Part shown: piece after piece, positions 42,425-54,271 of the stretch
How positions within the stretch are numbered: the stretch's first letter is position 1
Layout of the letters: every line of letters starts with the position of its first letter
Origin: Diploptera punctata
Lineage: Eukaryota > Arthropoda > Insecta > Blattodea > Blaberidae
DNA length: 64,000 bases
Assembly: GCA_030220185.1 (NCBI GenBank)
Contig: JASPKZ010010215.1
Coordinates: 55,332 to 119,331 of the forward strand
Reading direction: 5' to 3'
Made by a program: the position numbers and the translations under genes
Notes under the pieces: generated by a model
Told to the model about the DNA's origin: nothing
The model's database searches: none
Seen by the model: the letters and a program-made list of their open reading frames with translations, nothing else

Positions 42425-43935
42425 CTATTAAAATTCCTACAATTCAACTGTATTAATGAGTTTTTAGTTTATGCTGATTACGATGATGTAGTATAATTAG
42501 GCGATATCGGGAAGATGCTAAGGGCCAACACACACAAACTCTATTGAGTAACACTAAGAAATTGTGACTAGAAGTTAACACAAATATAACTAAATATAAC
42601 TTTACGCATAGAAATACATTATATAATGGAAATGGACAGTCGATGACAAAATAATTAGGGAAATTTTGAAGAGTGGCTGAATTCAATACCTCATCATCAT
42701 CATCATCATCATCATTATAGTACATTCACGAATTTAGGTCATTTTTTGACTTGTTTCGGCCTCAAGAGAAACACCATCCAAAAGTCTTTTGAGTGGACGT
42801 CCTGGTCTTCTTCTTCTTCTTGCAGGTTGATATCTTAACATTTGTTTGGATATCCTGTGGTCTTCCATTCGATGAACATGTTGCATCCATCTTGACTTAT
42901 AATCAGAAATTTTGTTTTCTAAAAGTTCCATGTGTAATTCTTCTAAGTTGTCTTCATTTTTTGTTTGTGATGTAGTGGTGTGTATCCTGCTGTCCTCCGA
43001 AGGTATCTCATTTCAGCAGATCTAAGTCTCTGTATATCCTTCTGTTTCAACTACCATATAAAAGAGTTGGAAGAGCCAGTGTTTTATACACTTTTAGTCT
43101 TGAATGTTTTTGGACTAACTGTGGCTTGAAGATGGAATTTATTACCCTAAAATTCTTAAAAATTTAGATATTTCTGCATTTACATCCTTTTCTTCTTCAT
43201 ATGAGAAATTGCATCCTAGATATGTAAAATTATTCACCTGCTCCAAAATTTTATTGTGAAGTGCAATTTTACTTTTGATGGGATCTACACCTTGAAATGC
43301 CATACTTTTCGTTTTCTCTGTAGATATCTTCAATCCATTCAAATACCTAGGAACGATAATTACAAGCAGGGATGAGATGCACAAATAAATTAAACATACA
43401 CTCAATTCTGGAAATGCGTGCTATTATGCATTACAGGGACTTTTGGTGTTCCAATTTCTTTAAAAATGTTGAATTGGAGATAGGTATAAACTGTTTTTCT
43501 CCCAATTACATGGATTCAAACACGGACTCTTACTTAAGGGATGAGAAACGATTACGATTATTTGAGAATAAAGTTCTTATGAAAATGTTTGGATAAAAAA
43601 GAGATGAACAGACGAGCGAATGGAGAAGACTACATAACAGTAAGCTACATGATCTTCATAGGAAACCAGATATAATAAGTTAAGTCTCGGAGACTGCGAT
43701 GGGCAGGACATGTGGCACGAATGGAGAATGAAAGAGGGGCATGGAAGCTTTATTGTAAGAAAACCAGAGGGAAAACGTCCAGTTGGTAGACCAAGAATGG
43801 GGTGGGAGAATAACATTAACCACGATTTGAGGGAAGTAGATTATACAAGGGATGATTGGAAAACAGTTCAGGGTTGTATCGAGAGCTTATGTCCGCGTGG
43901 CCATGAACCTACGGGTTCGATAGTCAGTGAGTTAA
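42425..43935 (+). mobile_element. LINE-A copy interrupted by LINE-C
   Basis: 42425-42690 covers the YADD region in decayed form ('tttatgctgattacgatgat'). 43337-43935 covers the tail from 'aaatacctaggaac' to 'ttcgatagtcagtgagtta'. The gap is a minus-strand LINE-C. Confidence 0.8.
42691..43336 (-). mobile_element. LINE-C inserted in LINE-A
   Basis: Flanked by ATTCAATACC (42681-42690) and ATTCAAATACC (43337-43347). Minus strand: LKISTEKTKSMAF, ILEQVNNFTYLGC, WMQHVHRMEDHRIS, RRRRPGRPLKRLLDG, tail (TGA)n at the left. Confidence 0.85.
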
Positions 43936-44059
43936 TTAATAATGTTATTAAAAATAACTCGCTTCCAGTAACGTACCCGAAGGTTCATGGCCACGTGGAT
44001 GAAGGGAGATGGAGTGACCAGTTTAGACTTCAGTTATAGTCTCTCTGGTTTATCTTTAC

Positions 44060-44270
44060 GAGAAATTTGTAGAATGAGACAACTGTACTCACCTCTCTCT
44101 CTCGCACCAGTGTTTCCGGAGTTTCTTCACCAGGTTTTAATAGGGGAAAGGGAGAGAGAAGAAGAAAACTGACAACAGGGTGTTTTTTTTCTTTAGTACC
44201 TGTACTAAAGTGGTCAACGATCTACCCTTGTATCTCCATCTCTTTCTCTGCCAAGATACAATAAATATTG
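44060..44270. mobile_element. Diverged copy of the p23-intron MITE
   Basis: Shares 'cgcaccagtgtt', 'caacagggtg' and 'tatctccatctctttctctg' with 17467-17692 in the opposite orientation. Terminal repeats are poorly kept. Confidence 0.5.
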
Positions 44271-44354
44271 GGAAGCAACAGGCCAAATGATGATTTTTAT
44301 TGAGTGCTTTCACTTGCTTACATGTAAAATCACTAATTAAATTTGTCTTGGCCA

Positions 44355-44675
44355 GTCCACCGATGTGGTCTCGAGGAGATGTGCTGCTTTCTCAATCAAC
44401 AAGCCCGGGTTCGATCCCCGGTCGGGACAAATTTCCTGGGATGGGGTTTGTTTCGGGATTTTTTCTTCACCTTACGCAAACTTTAAAGCACAACACAACT
44501 CCCTGAACACATCTGGCCACCATTATCATATTCGCCTCATTAGATTGAGTTTAGTTTAAGGTCTGTCATACCATCGGGGCATTGTAACTCCGCTTTTCAA
44601 GCGCCCCAACCTCAGAAGTGGGTTACAGGTGTACCATGCCATAAGAGAATACCAGAAAAGTCGAACCTGGTGGCT
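44355..44675 (+). mobile_element. SINE-1b copy
   Basis: B box GGTTCGATCCCCGG, body with 'aatttcctgggatgggg', b-type module 'caagcgccccaacctcagaa'. Confidence 0.82.
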
Positions 44676-44679
44676 AACT

Positions 44680-45045
44680 AACCCACTGACTATCGAACCA
44701 ATAGGTTCATTTCCTCACGGATGTAAGCTCTCCATATACCCCTATCCCGAGGAGCTAATGTTTTCCAATCACCCCCTGTATAATCTACTTACCTCAAATC
44801 ACGGATAATGTTATTCTCCCACCTCATTCTTGGTCTACCAACTGGCCGTTTTCCCTGTGGTTTTCCTACAAGAAGCTTTCATGCACCTTCTTCCATCCCC
44901 CGATACTTGCCACATCTCGTGCCCATTCGCAATCTACGAGACTTAAGTGTTCTTATTATATCTGGCTTCCTATACATATCATGTAGCTCACTATTATGTA
45001 ATTTTTTTTTGTCCATTCACCTGTCTGTTCATCTGTTTTTGGCAC
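44680..45045 (-). mobile_element. LINE-A 3' end
   Basis: Starts with TAAC/TAGT tail relics and runs to 'attcacctgtctgttcatct'. Abuts the SINE-1b. Confidence 0.78.
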
Positions 45046-45224
45046 TGGTTGCATTGATTATAAACATGTGTTTTGGTTTTCTCTTTGGCTTTTACAGTCA
45101 TAGCCTGGTCTTAGCCGGTCCATGTAATATCCATTGCTTCATCTGTGTAACGTTCCACGGCTTAATATTCCACTCAGTAAAGTTCCTACGCGTACAATTA
45201 ATTATCAATTTTTTAATTCTATTT

Positions 45225-45430
45225 GAGAGTAAGGTTCTTAGGAAATTTTTGGATGAAAGAGAGACGATCAGATAGGCAAATGGAGAAGACTACATAACAG
45301 TGAGCTACACGATCTTATGGGAAAACAGATGTAATAAAAACAGTTAAGTCTGGTATAATACGATAAGGATGACATGTTGACAGGAATGGAGAATGAAAGA
45401 GGCGCATGGAAACTCGTAGAAAAACTAGAA
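45225..45430 (+). mobile_element. LINE-A short fragment
   Basis: 'gagagtaaggttcttaggaa' through 'ggcgcatggaaactc'; opposite in orientation to the preceding copy, 180 bp away. Confidence 0.65.
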
Positions 45431-45619
45431 GAAAAGAACCCAGTCTTTCGAAAACACGAAGACTTTTTCAACATCTTTGCTTAGGATCTGTGTCTCAGGT
45501 CAATATCTTAATAGAGGTTTAATCAAAATGCAATTAACAGAGAATTTAAAAGTACAAGAAATTGTTATAATAATAATAATAATAATTATTATTATTATTA
45601 TTATATATAATATTTAATC

Positions 45620-46120
45620 GTCCCAACTTCACTAAAAAACTCTAAAATTAAAATGTATAAAACTGTTATACTCCCAGATATACGTATTATACGGATGTTA
45701 AACATGGACTCTTACTTTAAAGAGAGGAGTAAAGATTGCGAATATTTGAGAATAAAGTTCTTAGGAAAATGTTTGGACCAAATAGAGGTGAATGGAGAAG
45801 ACTACATAATAGTGAGCTACATAATCTTTATAGGAAACCAGATATAATAACAATTAAGTCTCGAAGACTGCTATGGACAGGACATGTGCAGGAATTGGAA
45901 CGAAAGAGAGGCATGGAAGTTTATTGTAGGAAAACCAGAGGGAAAATCGTCCCGTTGGTAGACCAAGAATGAGGCGGGAGATTAACATTAACTATGATTT
46001 GAGGTTAGTAGATTATACAGGGGATGATTGGAAAAACATTAGCACAGGATATGGATGTTTGGAGAGGTTACCTACGCACGGCCATGAACCTCTGTGTCGA
46101 TAGTATCAGCGAGTTAGTTT
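45620..46120 (+). mobile_element. LINE-A 3' end
   Basis: FENKVLRKMFGPNRGEWRRL, then SRRLLWTGH and a decayed GRP tail, to 'agtatcagcgagttag'. Confidence 0.8.
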
Positions 46121-46239
46121 TAAAGTGTAAAATGTACCATGACACGTACAATAAGTAATATAAAGAATACTATACAGTTTTGTAAAATTGTTTTGATGAT
46201 GGATTTAGGTGGATTTGGGTTTTAGGTTCGGTTTGGGAT

Positions 46240-47080
46240 TAATAATTTAGGTTAATTGCAGTAGAGCTGGATTCTCTTCTCATCGGGTCGGAACTTGGTA
46301 TACAGGAGACGATTCATGAAATAAGAAAAAAATGTTTCTTGTAGAAATGATTAGAATTTATTCCAAGTCTTGAGTTCCAAATAGATCAAGTTAATTCAGG
46401 CGGTAATGTTCTTCACCGTCTATTTAAAATCAATTCTTATTCACAGCGTTGATTATTTTCATTGTGAGTAGAAAATTTCACTTTTCTCAATCCTAGTATT
46501 GGAGAGAAAATTAAATTTTGTCTGAAGAGCTCTTCTTTCTTCTATTCAAGACGACAGTTCTATTGCCTACTTAATACAGGCTTTCCACATTACAGCAGTT
46601 CGCCCCAAATTCCTGCTTTCCAGAGATTCCTATCTTTCCATTGTCCTTCTTCCACAACCCTCTTCATCATGGCATTATATATTCCCTCATACCTTGTTCT
46701 TCTACTTCTCCCTCCCTTCCTTCTGATGGTATCATCCAATCTAACACATGTCTAGGGCACTGGCCTTCCGACATCCGTTGTACATGTCCATACTACTTAG
46801 TTTTACACAGAATGAATAAATTATAAACTGTTATAAAATTAAGTTAATTATTACTTTACATTACATTATTCTTAAGTTATATGGTTAATAATTCTATTGA
46901 ATATAAGGTTAAATCCGATTGGTCATATAAGAAAGATAAGTGCTTTTAATTTCAATCACAATTTAGTTAACTTTAATGTATGGGAGTATAAACTTATTCA
47001 GATGTTTTATTAAAGTTTAATAGAAATATTTAGAATTCAGACAATAATGAATTAAACAATTTTTAAAATAATTATTTTAA
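46240..47080. repeat. Third, diverged copy of the long inverted-repeat arm
   Basis: Direct orientation relative to 41550-42390: 'gtagagctggattctcttct', 'gatcaagttaattcagg', 'tggttaataattctattg'. A LINE 3' fragment (minus, about 46565-46810) is inserted. Confidence 0.7.
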
Positions 47081-47084
47081 AAAT

Positions 47085-47395
47085 CTTCATCATCATCATC
47101 ATAATACATTCAACGAATTTCAGGCCATTGTTGACCTGTTTTCGGCCTCAAGAGAAACACCATCCAGAAGTCTTTTGAGTGGACGTCCTGGTCTTCTTCT
47201 TCCTGCAGGTTGATATCTTAACATTAGTTTGGGTATTCTGTGATCTTCCATTCGATGAACATGTTGTATCCATCTTGACTTATAATCAGAAATTTTGTTT
47301 TCTAAAGATTCCATGTGTAATTCTTCTAAGATGTCTTCATTTTTTTTGTGATCTAGTAGTGTGTATTCCTTCTGGCTTTTTTCGTGTTGAGACTT
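47085..47395 (-). mobile_element. LINE-C 3' end, second copy
   Basis: Close match to 42691-42960: RWIQHVHRMEDHRIP, RRRPGRPLKRLLDGV, (GAT)n tail at the left. Confidence 0.82.
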
Positions 47396-47564
47396 GAAAG
47401 TAGTTTTGAAGTTCCTTAGGACAGGTTACTGGCCCGACGCTAAGTAGTCCAGTGGTATATCTTTATTTATTAAAATATTTTTATTATTATTAAGAAATTT
47501 TTATTCCTTTATTTGACAATAACTAACAATGAAATATTAGATTTTTTATTTAAAATTAGCCTCA

Positions 47565-47815
47565 TGGGCTAGAGGTCAGCGTTTCTGACTACAGTTCATG
47601 AGTTCCCGGGTTCGATTCTCGGTCAAATCATAAGAATTTTTCCTCAAAAGGAATTATTCCTGTGGTTGCCCATGGTCTGGAATTTAGGTTAAGTTTAGGT
47701 TAAGAACTCTCCTGGCGCTTCATTATCTTTTATCACCCATCATATTATCGGGGTAACGTAACTCCGCCTCCTCAAGTGCAGGGCAACCCTGATGTCCCCG
47801 CTATAGGGTCTTAAA
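47565..47815 (+). mobile_element. SINE with a different head and SINE-1b-type 3' module
   Basis: tRNA-like head 'gcctcatgggctagaggtca' with B box CCCGGGTTCGATTCTCGG. The distal part ('ggttaagaactctcctggcg', 'cacccatcatattatcgggg') is the b module of SINE-1b. Confidence 0.6.
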
Positions 47816-48026
47816 TTGCCCTCTTCGAGTTGTTTGCTAATAAGTTGTTTGTGATTTATTAAGATAAGATTGGTTGTGAAAAATAAATTTGTGTATATGT
47901 CTGGACATTGAAAAAAGAAGTTTCTTGAAAAATTTTTATGATTGAGAAGGTGAAACGATTTGTTAAAAGTTATTTGGACTTTTAGGGAATTTTATGTTCA
48001 GGGAGGGATAGAAACCGTGAAAAAGC

Positions 48027-48029
<3 letters not shown>

Positions 48030-48070
<41 letters not shown>
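48030..48070. repeat. (AT)n microsatellite
   Basis: Alternating AT run. Confidence 0.95.
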
Positions 48071-48075
<5 letters not shown>

Positions 48076-48129
48076 GTATAAATTTATTTTGTAAATTTGT
48101 AGTGTTACTATAAAGCAGACTTTTAATAT

Positions 48130-48574
48130 TATAAAAAATATGAAACTTTAAGACCCTCAGGGGTCCTCATCTAGGGGATATGTGGATGGCGACCACAAGG
48201 TGCCAAGCTGAGCAAAACATTTCTTCCACTTACTTGTGTTTTGCACTCTTTTAACTTTACTATCTAACCTCTCTTGGTTAACTCTTGTTTTTTTCGACCC
48301 CGACGCTATTAGGGCATCCGAGGGCTAGGGAGTCTTTCCTTTCTTCCATTTCTTCTTTCCTTTATTTTCTTTTCTTCTCCAGAAAAGCCTGACCAGAGGC
48401 TATAAGATGGCAGCCCCATCACTGGTCTTGCCTTCCTTTGGCCGGCAACCAATCGAAGGGACTATTATTATGCTTTCAAGTCTTATACGAGAATTTCCCG
48501 CAAACGCTGGAGGGAAAATTTTCTATAGGATCGTAACAGGCCTTGGCCTAATACTTGGAAGGAAGAAGAAGAAG
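48130..48574 (+). mobile_element. LINE-D 3' end
   Basis: Same sequence as the complement of 15080-15312 and extended further upstream ('gaccccgacgctattagggc'). Ends in 'ggaaggaagaagaagaag'. It abuts the inverted-repeat arm. Confidence 0.72.
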
Positions 48575-49400
48575 TAAATAATTTTGTATTTTAAAATTCT
48601 TTTAATATCTAAATATAACTTAAATAAAGAAAAACATCTAAATAATTCATTGTTGAATAAAAATGTCTCGGTAACAATTAAAGAAATTGTACTATATAAC
48701 AGTTTTTGTAAATAATGCTTTTAAAAATTGTTTTAAGTCATTGTTGTCAAAATTATAAAGCTTTCTGTTATAACTGTAATAAGAACACCTGCTTAACTTC
48801 ATATTCTAAAAATGAAAGTAAACTAAACTCTGATTGGATGTTAAAACAATTAACTTTCGTATTTAACAAATCAATTTAAACCTTATATTTAAAGAACTAT
48901 TAACCAATATAATTTAAATATAATATCATGTGATGTAATAATGTTCTTTAAAATTATAAAAGAATTACACTAGTCATTCTTCATACAACGTTCAACAAAA
49001 ATAGAAGCAATTGAGCTCTCCTGATAAAATGTGATATTTAATACAAGAAGAATAATTGATTCAAGAAAAGAAAATAATTTAATTTTAATTGACGGTGAAG
49101 AATAATATCACCTAAATTTACTTGATCTTCTGGGAGATAAAGAAGTGAATAAATTTACAGTTATTTGTATAAGAAACAGTTTTCAGTGATTTTAAAGTGT
49201 TTTCCTATCCAGTGTACCAACTTCCGACCCTAAGAAGAGAATCCGGCTCTACCGAAAATCAAACCCAATCTGAACCAGTAATTCTTTTTAGGACACAAAT
49301 CCTTCTTCAAAATGTTACTATAAAACGTCGGGCATGAAGAGAATTACTGCTTCAAAATGTCACCACAACATGGGACAGCAATTTACTTCAACTAATATGT
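48575..49400. repeat. Right arm of long inverted repeat
   Basis: Inverted partner of 41550-42390; together they bracket about 6.2 kb of nested LINEs and SINEs. Confidence 0.88.
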
Positions 49401-49436
49401 GTTTATTAATTGTTCGTAGTTAAATAAAGAGTACAC

Positions 49437-49525
49437 AACTTCAGAAGTGGATTACAATTACGCCAATGCCAGGAGAGAATACCAGAAATGTCGAAACGAC
49501 AACCTGGGGCATTGAAAAAAAAAAT
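49437..49525 (+). mobile_element. SINE-1b 3' module only
   Basis: 'acttcagaagtggattacaa' to 'cgacaacctggggcattg' plus an A-run; the head is absent. Confidence 0.75.
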
Positions 49526-49539
49526 ATAAAAATAATTTT

Positions 49540-49790
49540 TAAAGTACAAAATAATTTATTAAATTTAATTATTCAGGCAATATAAAATCCTGCTTTAATT
49601 TTCGTTTGGTCAGTTTTAAAGTTGACTGTATGAAGTAGGTGATGTAAGGAAACGAAGAGGTGAGACGGTGAGTGGGGGTGAAAGGTGAACTAGTTTCGTT
49701 CTAACAACAGATACTGATATCGACTCCCACACTTGTTACGTAACTGTCCGGTTATTGGGCGAAACACTTTCCCATGTGCGTTGTTGATAA
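49540..49790. repeat. Q repeat
   Basis: Shared with 52625-52880: 'gatgtaaggaaacgaagagg', 'gactcccacacttgttacgt'. Noncoding. Confidence 0.65.
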
Positions 49791-50116
49791 ACATGAGTGG
49801 TTCATAAATCACTTGTATATTAACAGTTGTTTTCAGGTACTGCCTTATGGCGCCTTCTACCATTTCCATGTCACAATTGTAGTTAAAGCGATAATGAATA
49901 TTCAGAAAGATGTCATTATAAAAAATTCCGTCGCGGTAGGAATTGCGTAAACAAAGCGAATTCCTAACAAAATTTTGCTGGTTTGCTTAATATATTTTTA
50001 TTAGTATTAATATATTTCGTTTAATAATTTATATCAGCGGTTCCAACCTTTTTCGACTCGCGAACCCCTTCCACAACGATCTGAGTTGGGTGAACCACTG
50101 ACTTTTAAATATACAT

Positions 50117-50481
50117 CGTGTCCACAAATATAGTATCATATATAGGCCTACTACTACTACTACTACTTTGCTTTGGGTAATCGTATCTAAATGAAATTGG
50201 TAACAATCAAAAGAGAAACTCGAAAAGTTTTTGCTGTATCTCATAGACATTGAATGTGGCCCTCACGAATGACGCTACAGACATCCAACAATGAACCCAT
50301 ATCGACCACAAAAAACATTATTAAATTTAGTTTCTGTATTGTTCATTATTCTCCATTGTTGACATTGTTAATATGCACAGAACTTTAGTTTCTCTTTTGA
50401 TTGTTACCAATTTCATTTAGATACGATTATCCAAAGCGATGTAGTAGTAGTTTAAAATATGTTACTGTATTTGTGGACGCG
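50117..50481. mobile_element. Foldback MITE with TACAT flanks
   Basis: Arms: 'gtccacaaatatagta' and 'tactgtatttgtggac' at the ends. Further in, 'gtatctaaatgaaattggta' plus 'acaatcaaaagagaaac' is mirrored. A loop of about 165 bp. TACAT at 50112-50116 and 50482-50486. Confidence 0.8.
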
Positions 50482-50689
50482 TACATAGAGTAGACATGCG
50501 TAAAATTTAATTCCAAGCAAAAGGTTTATAGTATTTATATTATTTTGAGAATTTTCCTCATCATTGAGCGTTTTCTCCAACCAATCTTAGTAATTAACAT
50601 GAACTAAAATAAATAAATAGGCTTAAATAAATATAAATGACTGCGGACTTATAGACTATCAGTTTGCAACAAACATTCACAATTTTACC

Positions 50690-51430
50690 TTAATTAAAGT
50701 TTCCATCGTTCTCTGTCCTCTGTGTCTTCATCTGTTACACCAAATTTCCACATTGAATTTTGATTGTTATTCTTCCAGGTTGTTCTTGGTCTGTCTTCCT
50801 TTTCTGTTCCTTCTTTCAATTTTCCATCCTGCATTCTTCTTACGTCCATCCATCCATAGTAATTCTGCCCGAGGGCAGGTCTTTCACTGCAATCATAGCA
50901 TTTTCATGCTATGCTTGCAGCTTTACTAGGGAATTATAGGTGTGGTAGCTTCCCGTTGCTTTCCACACCGGTGAAGGATGATGATGATGGCCATATGATT
51001 TCGGGGACCGTTTGGGCCTTAAAGTTTTCCTGACATTTATCTTACAGGTGAGGAAAAACCCCGATAAAAACCTCACCCAGAAAAACTGCCCCGACCAGGG
51101 ATCGAACCTGGGGCCCGCTGCGTGACAAGGCAGCACGCTACCTCGAGACCACAGCGGTGGACTTCTTTACGTGTCCATACCATTTTAGCCTTCTGTGTTC
51201 AATATCATCCATTATATTTCTTTCTGCATTCATCCATTTTCTAATTTCTGTATTTTTAATTTTTTTCCAGTCTAGATTTTCTGGCAGATCTTCTCCAAAA
51301 ATTCATTTCAACTGAAGTTTTACATTCATCCATTTTCTAATTTCTGTATTTTTAATTTTTTTCCAGTCTAGATTTTCTGGCAGATCTTCTCCAAAAATTC
51401 ATTTCAACTGAAGTTTTACAAAAGGTTTAA
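50690..51430 (-). mobile_element. LINE-J fragment interrupted by SINE-1a
   Basis: 50690-50844 and 51163-51430 read on minus as a LINE tail; TTCTTACG and TTCTTTACG flank the SINE-1a (50845-51162). A 96-bp segment is tandemly doubled at 51227-51420. Confidence 0.65.
50845..51162 (-). mobile_element. SINE-1a copy, complete
   Basis: Minus-strand copy from GTCCACCGCTGTGGTCTC at the right to the 'tccatccatagtaattctgc' end at the left. Confidence 0.9.
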
Positions 51431-51874
51431 TAACCTTAAATTAACTTAACCCTTAATGACAGAGGTGGATAATCATGCAGCTAGTTTAAGGTGTGACATG
51501 TATTTAACATGTCCAATTTTGCAGCTGTTACATCTGGTTTTCTCGTCCTCCAACCGAAATTTATTTTAGCTACACAAATAGCATTTGTATATCTTTTTCA
51601 AACAACTCTTAATGAGTGGAACATAACGTATCTTCACGTATAAAGCAACAATAAAAAAAGTGGCGAATATCATTTATGGAAGGTTTTGCCGTCCGCTGTT
51701 GAAGGTCATATAATACCTGTTGATGTTACAAGTGCATAAAAACACATCGATAATTGTAAATAGAATTTCTTAACAGTTTTACGTAATGTAGCTTCTATAG
51801 ACACCACGTACAGCGATGATCATAATTATAACAGCTAACACTGGCATCTTCCGTGCAAAATGAGGTGGTTGTGT
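51431..51874. other. Unclassified
   Basis: AT-rich with no gene, RNA or repeat family recognised. Confidence 0.35.
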
Positions 51875-52015
51875 AACATTAACCATGATTTCATGGATGT
51901 AAATTATACAGTTGATGATTCGGAAAACATTACCTCAAAGATAGGGATGTATGGAGGAGCTTATGTCCGCACAGCCGTGAACATAAGGGCTCGATAGTAC
52001 GTGAGTTAGTTTCAA
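51875..52015 (+). mobile_element. LINE-A 3' terminus
   Basis: 'aacattaaccatgatttca' to 'gctcgatagtacgtgagtta', the last part of LINE-A. Confidence 0.7.
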
Positions 52016-52021
52016 ATTATA

Positions 52022-52275
52022 AAGTTATCATCATCATCATCATCTGCATTCATGGATTAGGTCTGTTGACCCGTTCCGACTTCAGCCCATCTCTTTCTAG
52101 GTCTGCCCACATCTCGGGTGCCTTTAGGTTTGTATTTTGTTATTAGTTTTGGATATCTATCTTCATTCATTCTGTCTATGTGTTGCTTCCATTTTTGTCT
52201 ATATGTATCTATTTTATCAGTTATTGCAAATATTTCAAGTTCCTTTCTTATTTCTGTGTTCTTGATTCTGGTCTT
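52022..52275 (-). mobile_element. LINE 3' end with (TGA)n tail
   Basis: (ATC)n at the left, then on minus a tail resembling KWKQHIDRMNEDRYPK and GTRDVGRPRKRWA; truncated at about 52275. Confidence 0.6.
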
Positions 52276-52615
52276 TCCTTAGTGCACCCTTAACAGATCT
52301 CAACTGGGTAACAGAGTGGAACCCTTGAAAGAGGTAGTCCACTCCAGGGAGTAAGCGCCCCTGCCCTTTTGTGAGCTCCTGGTCCCACTCGCCCAGTGGG
52401 TAGTACCTGGGTAGGGCCCGTCCACAGGGTTACGTGGGGAGAAGAGAAGTCCCCAAAGCCGTAGTGAAGGCAATTTCTCTAGGAGACGAACACTCCGAAA
52501 TTGCTGTTCCCTGCCCTCCAGGAAGAGGGGTTTGGCTAGAGGCTGGTAACCTCTACTAGTAAAAAATAACTTGCTCATAAACTACAGCAGAAGAAAAGCC
52601 GGATTGATAAACCTT
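52276..52615. other. GC-rich unidentified block
   Basis: Much more GC-rich than its surroundings. Both strands carry ORFs without recognisable domains. Structured, UTR-like sequence; possibly a LINE 5' UTR, not provable here. Confidence 0.35.
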
Positions 52616-52624
52616 ATGACGACC

Positions 52625-52880
52625 ATTATAAAGTTATATGGTTAATAATTCTAGTAAATATAAGGTTAAATCCAATTGGTCATATAAGAAAGATACGTGC
52701 TTACAGTTTTGTATAGTTTTCTAACAGCTTGTTTTTGCTTTTCCAGTTGGTCAATTCTAAATTTGACTATAAATTACGTGATGTAAGGAAATAAAGAGGT
52801 GAAAGGTGGATTAGTTTTGTTATAACAACAGATAGTGGTATTGACTCCCACACTTGTTACGTAACTGTATTAAAGGCATA
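52625..52880. repeat. Q repeat, second copy
   Basis: Matches 49540-49790 and, at its left edge, the 46840-46940 stretch ('gttatatggttaataattct'). Confidence 0.65.
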
Positions 52881-52949
52881 TTTCTGGACAAGATGCGGAA
52901 AATAACATTCATTCGCGAATAATAAATATATAAATTAAGTGCAATTATT

Positions 52950-54135
52950 ATGTTCGGAAAAATCGCAGGAGCAAGTCCTCCTGGGTACTAGAGAAGGCCA
53001 TTAAATCTTTAGAGAATGAGGAAGGCTTACAACTCAATGGTATTAATAAGCTGTTAGTTTATGCTAATGATGTAGTATTATTGGCCGATAGCGAGGAGAT
53101 ACTAAAGGACAACACGCACACACTATTGAGTCACACTAAGAAATTAGGACTGGAAGTAAATATCAATAAAACTAAGTATATGGTCACACGTAGAAATTCA
53201 TTATATAATGGAAATGGACAGCTAATGACAAATGAAGGAAATTTTGAGGAAGTGGCTGAATTCAAATACCTAGGAACAATAATCACAAATAGGAATGAGA
53301 TGCACAAAGAAATTAAACATAGGCTCAATTCTGGAAATGCGTGCTATTATGCATTGCAGAGACTCTTGATGTCCCAACTCCTTTCAAAAAATGTTAAAAC
53401 TGAAAATATATAAAACTATTATTCTACCAGTTATATTATATGGGTGCGAAACATGGACTCTTACTTTAAGGGAGGAAAGGAGATTACAAGTATTTGAGAA
53501 TAACGTACTTAGGAAAAATTTTGGACCAAAGAGAGATGAACAGACAGGTGAATGGAGAAGACTACATAACAGTGAACTACATGGTATTTATAGGAAGCCA
53601 CATATAATAAGAACAGTTAAGTCTCGTAGACTGCGATGGGCAGGACATGTTGCATGTATGGGAAATGAAAGACTTGCATGGAAGCTTCTTGTAGGAAAGC
53701 CAGAGGGAAAACGCCCAGTTGGTAGGCCAAGAATGAGGTGAGAGAATAACATTAACTATGATTTGAGGGAAGTATTATACAGGGAATGATTGGAAAGCAA
53801 TTAGCTCAAGATAGGGATGTATGGAGAGCTTATGTCCGCGCGGCCATGAACCTACGGGTTCCATAGTGCCAGAGAGTAAGTAAGTAAGTCCTCCTGGGTC
53901 CCGAGTCTGAAGATTTTCGGGCGCATAAAATATCCTTAAGCCTGAACAAAATTTACCGATCTCAAACATCCTAGTAATACCTTAGTTGCCAGCTAGACAT
54001 CTCATTGAGTTGGTGTCTTAACTGCATGCCACTCATGACATCTTTGGGCAAATAAGGTAACTAAAATGAACTTGGTCTATGAACTCCTGACAAAGGAGAG
54101 GCTATGGCTCAACAATGGGCTACGTCATTAATCAC
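52950..54135 (+). mobile_element. SINE-4 fragment split by LINE-A
   Basis: 52950-52986 ('ggagcaagtcctcctgggt') continues at 53886 ('cccgagtctgaagattttcg'), matching 56100-56350. The target duplication of the LINE-A lies inside it. Confidence 0.78.
52987..53885 (+). mobile_element. LINE-A copy with defined ends
   Basis: 898-bp 5'-truncated LINE-A ending GTAAGTAAGTAAG, flanked by AAGTCCTCCTGGGT (52973-52986, 53886-53899). Encodes the RT from AIKSLENEEG on, with YAND in place of YADD, one frameshift near 53390, and a Trp-to-stop change in the GRPRMRWE tail near 53740. Not active. Confidence 0.92.
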
Positions 54136-54271
54136 AATTATTATGTTCATTACATAACATACTGGTGCAGCTATTATGAATTGCAGGAACTTTTTTTGAG
54201 AGAAGTTGGGACGACTAGAGTCCTTGTAATACATATATACATACATTTAATAGTAGGGATCCATTTCGTAG

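Noticed and set aside
44808..45275. 155-codon plus ORF
   Set aside because: Antisense reading of a decayed LINE-A joined to unclassified sequence; no domain.
52300..52578. 92-codon minus ORF
   Set aside because: GC-rich block with open frames by composition; no homology recognised.
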